This document shows positions 1-4,422 of a DNA stretch of 5,953 nucleotides, piece after piece. A program made the position numbers and the translations under genes. Source of the stretch: Spirulina sp. DLM2.Bin59 (GTDB taxonomy: Bacteria > Cyanobacteriota > Cyanobacteriia > Cyanobacteriales > Spirulinaceae); NCBI GenBank assembly GCA_007693875.1, contig RECT01000345.1, forward strand, positions 1 through 5,953, in the 5' to 3' direction. The notes beneath the pieces are model-generated. The model did no database searches and had not been told where the DNA came from. It saw nothing but the letters and a program-made list of their open reading frames with translations. The stretch's first letter is position 1, and the number at the start of each line of letters is the position of its first letter.

Positions 1-837
1 GATAAAACGATCAAACTGTGGAACTTACCGGGGGGAGAATTGCGCCATACCCTTTTGGGCCATTCCGATTGGGTGTCGGCGATCGCCCTCAGCCCCGATG
101 GCCACACCCTGATCAGCGGCAGCATGGATCGCACCCTCAAACTCTGGGATCTCACCCGTCCCCAACTGCAACGGATCCTCACCACCCCCCATAGCTTTGT
201 GAAAGCCCTCGCCCTCAATCCCAGCGGCACGGCCCTGATCAGTGGCGGCGTAGATGGCAGTTTAACCTGTTGGGATCTGGCCACGGGCCAAGTGCAGCAA
301 ACCCTAACGGGTCAACAGACGGTGATCCAAGCCCTGGCCTATAGCCCCGATGGCCGTTTTGTGGCCAGCGGTAGCGGTGATGGGGTGGTGATCGTCTGGG
401 AAATGGCCACCGGCCAACCGGTGTTTACCCTCCAGGGTCATTTACAAATGGTGACGGGTTTAGCTTGGCATCCCCAACAACAGTATTTAATGAGTAGCAG
501 CAGTGATAAAACGATTATCCTCTGGGATTTGAAAACCCAGCGCCTAGAACATCGCTTTATTGGCCATCTTCAGGGGGTGAATACGGTTCGTTTTAACCAG
601 GAAGGAAAAACCATTTTCAGCGGTGGGGCCGATGGGGCGATTAACATTTGGGATTTTCGTACCCGGAAGCTACAACACACAATCATCGGCTCTAAAAAGT
701 CCGTGGTTTCACTGATTTCTGACCGCAATGATCATTACATTATCAGTGGAAATATTGAGGGGGTTTTGCAGGTGTGGGGAGTCAAGGGGAGCGTTGGCGT
801 AGCCTCTCCAGCGGAGAATCGCCCCTCCCTCACCTAA
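1..837 (+). CDS. WD40 repeat beta-propeller protein, C-terminal part (5' end outside window)
   Basis: The reading frame is open from base 1, and the first codons already give the end of a WD40 blade (DKTIKLWNL), so the gene starts upstream; the TTG at 40 is not a real start. The visible 278 residues hold one partial blade (about 1-21) and six full ones (about 22-64, 65-105, 106-147, 148-189, 190-231, 232-261). Most show the classic pattern: SPDG turn, SGS..D.T, closing WDL and, between blades, GH. The last two blades are more divergent (the final one ends VWGV without GH). WD40 propellers are protein-interaction scaffolds; in cyanobacteria many are fused to kinase, peptidase or NTPase domains at the N-terminus, which cannot be seen here. 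Residues 262-276 (KGSVGVASPAENRPS) are encoded by a dispersed palindromic repeat and look like a non-structural tail. Family is certain; the specific role is unknown. Confidence 0.95.
   Translation, partial: DKTIKLWNLPGGELRHTLLGHSDWVSAIALSPDGHTLISGSMDRTLKLWDLTRPQLQRILTTPHSFVKALALNPSGTALISGGVDGSLTCWDLATGQVQQTLTGQQTVIQALAYSPDGRFVASGSGDGVVIVWEMATGQPVFTLQGHLQMVTGLAWHPQQQYLMSSSSDKTIILWDLKTQRLEHRFIGHLQGVNTVRFNQEGKTIFSGGADGAINIWDFRTRKLQHTIIGSKKSVVSLISDRNDHYIISGNIEGVLQVWGVKGSVGVASPAENRPSLT
786..829 (+). repeat. Palindromic dispersed repeat, copy A, overlapping the 3' end of the WD40 gene
   Basis: The outer arms GGGG(A)GCG (786-793) and CGCCCC (820-825) are complementary apart from one extra A. They enclose an inner perfect hairpin TCTCC-AGC-GGAGA (805-817). 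The core GCGTTGGCGTAGCCT (791-805) matches copy B (minus strand of 1141-1191) with one inserted base. Small GC-rich palindromic repeats of this kind are common in cyanobacterial genomes. This copy runs through the last codons of the WD40 gene without breaking the frame and could form a stable 3' mRNA hairpin. Assignment to a named repeat family would need genome-wide comparison. Confidence 0.6.
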
Positions 838-845
838 AAATACCG

Positions 846-870
846 CAGGAGCGGGGGGGATCCCCCTGTC
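846..870 (+). terminator. Possible weak hairpin after the WD40 gene
   Basis: A perfect GGGGGATCCCCC palindrome (855-866) with flanking CAGG and CCTG lies a few bases after the stop codon at 835-837. It can fold into a GC-rich hairpin, but no T-run follows, so it is a weak candidate for an intrinsic terminator. It may act with the repeat hairpin just upstream. Confidence 0.25.
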
Positions 871-890
871 TAACCCCTCATCCCCAAAAG

Positions 891-927
891 TTGAGAATAA
901 AGTATCTTAAACGATAATCAATCGTTT
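891..927 (+). promoter_or_regulatory. Candidate sigma70 promoter with overlapping inverted-repeat operator upstream of the Cys-rich peptide gene
   Basis: TTGAGA (891-896) and GATAAT (913-918), 16 bases apart, form a reasonable -35/-10 pair. A perfect 7-bp inverted repeat AAACGAT-AATCA-ATCGTTT (909-927) covers the -10 element and ends 8 bases before the ATG at 936. Transcription would start near 925, giving a leader of only about 10 bases. A dyad over a -10 element is the usual layout for a repressor site. The inner GATAATCA recalls AT-rich Fur/Zur-type boxes, but the match is partial, so no regulator is assigned. Confidence 0.4.
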
Positions 928-935
928 GGGTGCAT

Positions 936-1097
936 ATGAATATTCAATTCAAAATATTTGGCAATTTCCTATTGTTAATGGCTGTATTTGGGGTCAACTA
1001 TTGCGGCACACCCTTTAATGCAGCGGCAGCCTCGGCTCCCTATTGCCAATGTTGCGATGAAAATGGCGAAAACTGTAAGTCTTGTCTGTGCAATTAA
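936..1097 (+). CDS. Small secreted cysteine-rich peptide (53 aa), unknown function
   Basis: The frame runs from ATG 936 to TAA 1095-1097 and encodes 53 residues. The N-terminus has a short basic start (K6), a hydrophobic stretch at about 8-20 (FGNFLLLMAVFGV) and a run of small residues FNAAAASA at 27-34 with AXA-type signal peptidase sites, most plausibly after residue 31 or 32, because cleavage after A34 would put proline at +1. The remaining 21-22 residues hold six cysteines: C37, C39, C40, C47, C50 and C52, as CxCC-x6-CxxCxC, with acidic residues D41, E42, E45 between. C23 lies in the signal region; the VNYC around it is not a proper lipobox. The ribosome site is weak (GGG at 928-930). An in-frame GTG at 930 is an alternative start. 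The Cys density suggests disulfide cross-linking or metal binding in the periplasm or outside the cell. I do not recognise the family. It lies convergent with a glutaredoxin gene. Signal-peptide organisation and a promoter-like upstream region support a real gene. Confidence 0.6.
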   Translation: MNIQFKIFGNFLLLMAVFGVNYCGTPFNAAAASAPYCQCCDENGENCKSCLCN

Positions 1098-1140
1098 GAT
1101 CTCGTTAACCCAACAAACCACCCGTTGACAAAACAAAAGG

Positions 1141-1191
1141 GTAGGGGCGAAAAATCTTGTGCCTCCGGCAGGCTTACGCCAACGCCCCTAC
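1141..1191 (-). repeat. Palindromic dispersed repeat, copy B, between convergent genes
   Basis: Perfect 9-bp terminal inverted repeats GTAGGGGCG (1141-1149) and CGCCCCTAC (1183-1191) enclose an inner hairpin GCCT-CCGGC-AGGC (1161-1173). Read on the minus strand the core is GCGTTGGCGTAAGCCT, nearly identical to copy A (791-805), so the two copies are in opposite orientation. The GTAGGGGCG termini are typical of short cyanobacterial inverted-repeat elements. It lies between the Cys-rich peptide gene and the converging glutaredoxin gene, where the hairpin might also limit read-through from both sides. It has no coding capacity of its own. Confidence 0.65.
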
Positions 1192-1253
1192 GCCAATTCG
1201 GTATCCAATCGAGCCAATTTCACCCTATTTTTTGAAGACCAAGGATCACGAGC

Positions 1254-1526
1254 CTAGGCAACGGATTGAGCGGCTAGGATGGCATCCAGTTCCCCATCGG
1301 CTTCAAGATCATAGATATCATCACAGCCGCCAATATGTTGATCATTGATGAAAATTTGGGGAACGGAGCGGCGACCCCTGGCCCTTTGGGCCATTTGGCT
1401 GCGGGCCGCCTCATCCCCATCAATGACATATTCCTGATATTCCACCCCTTTCTGGTTGAGGAGTGCCTTGGCCCGTAGACAGAACGGGCAACTGCTCCAG
1501 GTGTAGATTTCAACGTTGAGTGCCAT
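1254..1526 (-). CDS. grxC: Glutaredoxin (GrxC/Grx3 type, dithiol CPFC)
   Basis: This 90-residue protein is of normal length for a single-domain class I glutaredoxin. It uses glutathione to reduce disulfides and glutathionylated proteins in the cytosol and can supply electrons to enzymes such as ribonucleotide or arsenate reductase. Visible marks are strand VEIYTW (5-10), active site C13-P-F-C16, the cis-proline motif SVPQIF (P56) and the glutathione-binding GGCDD (66-70). It resembles the Synechocystis glutaredoxin Ssr2061 as I remember it. The start chosen is the ATG at 1526-1524; a longer reading from a TTG at 1574 would add 16 residues that do not belong to the fold and would run through the upstream palindrome. 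A GGGAT about 9 bases upstream may serve as ribosome site. It lies 71 bases downstream of argD on the same strand, so co-transcription is possible, with the 36-bp hairpin between them. Confidence 0.93.
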   Translation of the reverse strand: MALNVEIYTWSSCPFCLRAKALLNQKGVEYQEYVIDGDEAARSQMAQRARGRRSVPQIFINDQHIGGCDDIYDLEADGELDAILAAQSVA

Positions 1527-1546
1527 AACGAGATCCCAAATGTTAA

Positions 1547-1582
1547 GTCTTGTTTCGATTTTAACGAAAATCAAAACAAGAC
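1547..1582 (-). promoter_or_regulatory. 36-bp near-perfect palindrome (intercistronic hairpin) between argD and glutaredoxin genes
   Basis: The arms GTCTTGTTTCGATTTT (1547-1562) and AAAATCAAAACAAGAC (1567-1582) surround a 4-base loop AACG. They match at 15 of 16 positions. In minus-strand RNA the one mismatch becomes a U-G wobble, giving a continuous 16-bp stem, so the structure fits a minus-strand transcript better than a plus-strand one. It starts 15 bases after the argD stop and ends 20 bases before the glutaredoxin ATG. No strong U-run follows the stem, so termination, mRNA 3'-end protection, or a dyad operator for the glutaredoxin gene are all possible. Confidence 0.5.
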
Positions 1583-1597
1583 GGTAGTTCGCCGGAG

Positions 1598-2863
1598 CTA
1601 GTTGAGGCCGGCAATGGCCTCGCCAAAAATCCTGGCCGCCTCATCCACCTCTGCTGCTGAGACAATTAAGGGGGGGACAAACCGCACTACCTTGGGGCCC
1701 GCTGGAACCAGCAATAGCCCCCGCTCCATGGCGGCCTTGACCAGATCAATGGAAGTCATTTCGGTCGTTGCGCTCAGTTCAATGCCATTGATCAGGCCCC
1801 AGCCTCGCACCTCGGTGAAGAGGTTGGGGAATTGTTTGGCGATCGCCCGCAACTGTTTGCGCAGTTGTTCCCCCCGCGCCTGGACATTTTGCAACAGCCC
1901 TTCCTTTTCAATGGTGTGGGCCACCGCTAACCCCGCCGCACAGGCAAAGGGATTCCCCCCAAACGTGCTGGCATGGTTCCCCGGCCCAAAGACATTACAG
2001 GATTCCTTACAGACTAAAGCCCCGATGGGGATGCCCCCCGCTAAACCCTTGGCACTGGTGAAGACATCCGGCTCAATCCCCAGATTTTCATAGCCCCAGA
2101 GCTTGCCGGTGCGGCCCATGCCCACCTGCACCTCATCGAGGATGAGGAGCAAATTATTCTCATCACAAACTTTCCGCACCCGCAGGAAATATTCTAAATC
2201 CCCCGGCCGCACGCCCCCCTCCCCTTGCAGGGGTTCAAGGAGGATGGCCCCGACGCGGCGATTGCCCTCATCGAGATCACCGATGGCATTTTCCAAAGCC
2301 TGAATATTGTTGTATTCCACATATTCAAACCCCGGTAGAAGGGGGTCAAAGCCCTTTTGGTATTTTTCCTGGCCCGTGGCGGTGATCGTCGCCATGGTGC
2401 GGCCGTGGAAGCTGGCCTTCGCCGTTAGGATCACGGGGTATTGAATATCTTGGACATCGTGGGCATATTTACGAGCCAGCTTAATCGCCCCTTCGTTGGC
2501 CTCTGCGCCAGAGTTGCAAAAGAAGACGCGATCGCCACAGGAATGATCGACAATCCACTGTGCTAATTCCCCCTGCTCCCGGATATAGTACAGGTTAGAC
2601 ACATGATGGAGCTTTTGAATTTGGGTAGTCACCGCCTCCACTAAAGCCGGATGGGCGTGACCCAGGGTACAGGTGGCAATCCCCGCCACAAAGTCAAGAT
2701 AGACTTTACCCTCAGTATCCCAAACCCGACAGCCAGCCCCGCGCTCTAGGGTGATGGGAAAGCGGCCATAGGTGGTCATCACCACCTGGTCAAAATCGGC
2801 AGGACTAAAGGGAGCAGCGGGTTCAATGGTGGACAAAGGGGGAAGGAGGGTTTCTGGACTCAC
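1598..2863 (-). CDS. argD: Acetylornithine aminotransferase (ArgD)
   Basis: A PLP-dependent class III aminotransferase that converts N-acetylglutamate semialdehyde plus glutamate to N2-acetylornithine plus 2-oxoglutarate, a step of arginine synthesis in the cytosol. Numbered from the chosen start (421 aa), diagnostic marks are TYGRFPI (31-37), the PLP-phosphate loop NSGAEAN (117-123), SFHGRT (151-156), LILDEVQ with the pyridine-binding Asp (D243), and SAKGLAGGIPIGA with the Schiff-base lysine K272. THE C-terminal RFVPPL (394-399) is also typical. The start is the GTG at 2863-2861, because AGGAG (2875-2871) sits 7 bases before it. An ATG two codons upstream (2869-2867) lies only one base from that ribosome site, and a GTG at 2887 would place the ribosome site inside the gene. 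The N-terminus before about residue 30 is variable in this family, so a start error of a few codons is harmless. All catalytic residues are present, so it should be active. It is divergent from the channel gene and upstream of the glutaredoxin gene on the same strand. Confidence 0.95.
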   Translation of the reverse strand: MSPETLLPPLSTIEPAAPFSPADFDQVVMTTYGRFPITLERGAGCRVWDTEGKVYLDFVAGIATCTLGHAHPALVEAVTTQIQKLHHVSNLYYIREQGELAQWIVDHSCGDRVFFCNSGAEANEGAIKLARKYAHDVQDIQYPVILTAKASFHGRTMATITATGQEKYQKGFDPLLPGFEYVEYNNIQALENAIGDLDEGNRRVGAILLEPLQGEGGVRPGDLEYFLRVRKVCDENNLLLILDEVQVGMGRTGKLWGYENLGIEPDVFTSAKGLAGGIPIGALVCKESCNVFGPGNHASTFGGNPFACAAGLAVAHTIEKEGLLQNVQARGEQLRKQLRAIAKQFPNLFTEVRGWGLINGIELSATTEMTSIDLVKAAMERGLLLVPAGPKVVRFVPPLIVSAAEVDEAARIFGEAIAGLN

Positions 2864-2934
2864 AAGCATACTCCTGAAGATGATCACAAAAAATTTTCGT
2901 TATTAACGATGGTAGTCGCAAAATTCGCCCTTGC
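2864..2934. promoter_or_regulatory. Divergent intergenic region with 13-bp palindrome (argD / K+ channel)
   Basis: These 71 bases must hold the start signals for both argD (minus) and the channel gene (plus), unless transcription begins further away. In the middle is TCGTTA-T-TAACGA (2897-2909), a perfect dyad with 6-bp arms, beside AT-rich sequence (AAAAAATTTT, 2888-2897). AGGAG for argD lies at 2875-2871 on the minus strand; no clear ribosome site precedes the channel ATG. I could not find a convincing -35/-10 pair for either gene. The palindrome could be a shared operator, which is inference. Confidence 0.3.
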
Positions 2935-3984
2935 ATGAATACACAGCAAAACTATCAACGTCTCCAGACACAATTATTGGCAGGGATTGTGGGACTGGGG
3001 GGCGTTTTCGTCTTGGGAACCGTTTGGTATGTGATTTTTGAGGGATGGTCTTGGACTGATGCGGCCTACATGACGACGATCACCCTCTCAACGGTGGGAT
3101 TTGGGGAAATTCGCCCCCTGGATCAGGCTTCACGGTTGTTTACGATCGCGCTGATTTTTTTAGGGGTGATCAACATTGGTTATATTGTCAACCGCTTTAC
3201 GGAAGCCCTGATTCAAGGGTATTTTCAAGATAGACTCCGTTACCGCCAACGCCAACGCTTGATCGAAACCCTCAAACACCACTACATTCTCTGCGGTTAT
3301 GGACGCACGGGCCGCCAGATTGCCCTGGAATTTGCGGCGGAAAATATTCCCTTTGTGATTGTGGATTTGCAACCGGAGGCGATCGCCGAAGCCCAGGAAA
3401 ATGGGTTCATTGCCATGCAGGGGGATGCCACCCTGGATGATTGCCTCCTGGCGGCGGGGGTGGAGCGGGCTACCTGTCTGTTGTCTTCCCTCCAGTCCGA
3501 TGCCGAAAACCTCTATACGGTTCTTTCTGCGAAAACCTTGAATCCGAAGGTGCGGGCCATCGCCCGCGCCAACACCGAGGAAGCGGTGAAAAAATTGCGC
3601 CGGGCCGGGGCTGATGCGGTGGTTTCCCCCTACATTACCGGCGGCCGTCGCCTCGCCGCCGCTGCCCTGCGCCCCCGCGTCATGGATTTCGTCGATGGCA
3701 TTATTACCGGTACGAATCGCTCCTTTTATTTAGATGAATTTTTCCTTGAGGAAACCCTTTGTCCCTGTATTGGTAAAACCTTGAGTGAAACCAAGTTGCG
3801 AGGGAAAACCGGTGCGCTGGTGTTAGCCATTCGTCGCGCCGATGGCACGCTCATTGGTGGCCCCATGGGGGATACCTATCTCTATGCCGAAGATTTACTG
3901 ATTTGTATGGGGACAGCGGAACAACTGCGGCAACTTTCTCACCTCCTAGCCGTCTCTCGTCCCTACTGGCTCCACAACAATTAA
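2935..3984 (+). CDS. Two-TM potassium channel with cytosolic RCK (TrkA-N/TrkA-C) domain
   Basis: The 349-residue protein has the architecture of MthK-type ligand-gated K+ channels. TM1 is at about 13-35, the pore helix at 39-52 (SWTDAAYMTTITLS), the selectivity filter TVGFG at 53-57 followed by E58, and TM2 at about 66-88 with glycines G77 and G82 that could act as the hinge. A basic linker (RLRYRQRQR, 100-108) leads to the RCK domain: a Rossmann beta strand YILCGYGRTG with GxGxxG at 121-126, then an acidic D144 at the end of the second strand, running to about 240. A TrkA-C-like ligand-binding lobe follows at about 260-340. The pore should assemble as a tetramer in the plasma membrane, with RCK domains forming a gating ring controlled by nucleotide or Ca2+. 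The filter is GFGE rather than the commoner GYGD, a known tolerated variant. The ATG at 2935 is chosen because it gives a compact N-terminus; its ribosome site is weak. The gene has its own terminator and is divergent from argD. Confidence 0.93.
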   Translation: MNTQQNYQRLQTQLLAGIVGLGGVFVLGTVWYVIFEGWSWTDAAYMTTITLSTVGFGEIRPLDQASRLFTIALIFLGVINIGYIVNRFTEALIQGYFQDRLRYRQRQRLIETLKHHYILCGYGRTGRQIALEFAAENIPFVIVDLQPEAIAEAQENGFIAMQGDATLDDCLLAAGVERATCLLSSLQSDAENLYTVLSAKTLNPKVRAIARANTEEAVKKLRRAGADAVVSPYITGGRRLAAAALRPRVMDFVDGIITGTNRSFYLDEFFLEETLCPCIGKTLSETKLRGKTGALVLAIRRADGTLIGGPMGDTYLYAEDLLICMGTAEQLRQLSHLLAVSRPYWLHNN

Positions 3985-4002
3985 CTTTTCCCTCTCCAAC
4001 AA

Positions 4003-4039
4003 CCCCCGAACCCCCCGATGTGGAGGTTTGGGGGATTTT
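4003..4039 (+). terminator. Rho-independent-type terminator after the K+ channel gene
   Basis: CCCCCGAACC (4003-4012) pairs with GGTTTGGGGG (4025-4034) over 10 bp, with one G-U wobble in RNA and a 12-base loop. ATTTT (4035-4039) follows directly. It begins 18 bases after the channel stop codon (3982-3984). The T-run is short, but position and stem strength make it a good terminator candidate. Confidence 0.6.
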
Positions 4040-4061
4040 GGGCGGCACCAATCTGCGGGGA

Positions 4062-4069
4062 GCGATCGC
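4062..4069. repeat. HIP1 octamer GCGATCGC (intergenic copy)
   Basis: HIP1 is the highly iterated palindrome of cyanobacterial genomes. Six more exact copies lie inside genes in this window, starting at 79, 1839, 2528, 3379, 5442 and 5738. This one is the only intergenic copy and is flanked by G-rich and C-rich runs that extend the dyad (GGGG at 4057-4060, then a C-run after the octamer). Confidence 0.9.
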
Positions 4070-4084
4070 CCCCCAGAGCGTCAT

Positions 4085-4422
4085 CCCTGAGGAATGTTTC
4101 TTTAGATTAAGACTCTTTGGAAATTGGTAATAAATTATACATTTAGCGCGATGATAAAGATCTAGCAGTGATATGTATAGGAGTAGGTTAGTGATACTTC
4201 TCTGTAGGTTGTCGTGATCTCAATCATTGCCTTTAAACATAGGTCATGAATTCGCAACGTTTTGTAAACAAATTTCACAACTGCCTGAGTCATTGATGGG
4301 GATTTGCCAAGGATGACGGGCATCATGCCTAAAAAGGAGAAATCCTGCTCGATAACGATGATTCACCGGCAGCTCCCCAGCCGTATTTCAGCCATCCCAG
4401 CCTCAAATTCTAGAGTCAAACT
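4085..4422. other. Non-coding AT-rich upstream region of the SagB-type gene
   Basis: No convincing gene is present. The stretch from about 4095 to 4290 is visibly more AT-rich than its neighbours. It holds a short dyad TTTGT-AA-ACAAA (4261-4272), a perfect GGCAT-C-ATGCC (4319-4329), and a TAGGAG at 4179-4184 before an eight-codon GTG frame at 4191. A faint promoter-like pair TTGTCG (4209) and TTTAAA (4232) is possible. None matches a riboswitch or small RNA that I recognise. It is the natural place for the promoter and 5' leader of the downstream gene. Confidence 0.35.

Noticed and set aside
984..1006. Lipoprotein signal at C23 of the Cys-rich peptide
   Set aside because: The residues before it are VNY, and tyrosine at -1 does not fit the lipobox, while AXA sites further on suit signal peptidase I.
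1157..1348. Plus-strand frame of 63 codons across the palindromic repeat and antisense to the glutaredoxin gene
   Set aside because: Its first half is the repeat element and its second half is the antisense of conserved glutaredoxin codons. No protein features.
1602..2303. Plus-strand frames of 163 and 66 codons antisense to argD
   Set aside because: They are shadows of the strongly conserved argD reading frame; their sequences show no domain.
4181..4198. NtcA-type GTA-N8-TAC site upstream of the SagB-type gene
   Set aside because: The nearest GTA...TAC pair here is separated by 9 bases and not 8, and no suitable -10 follows.
4162..4326. Minus-strand frame of 54 codons (ATG ATG at 4326-4321, TAG at 4162-4164) in the AT-rich gap
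   Set aside because: No properly spaced ribosome site, no recognisable motif, and low-complexity codons as expected for random AT-rich DNA. It would be worth reconsidering only if conserved.
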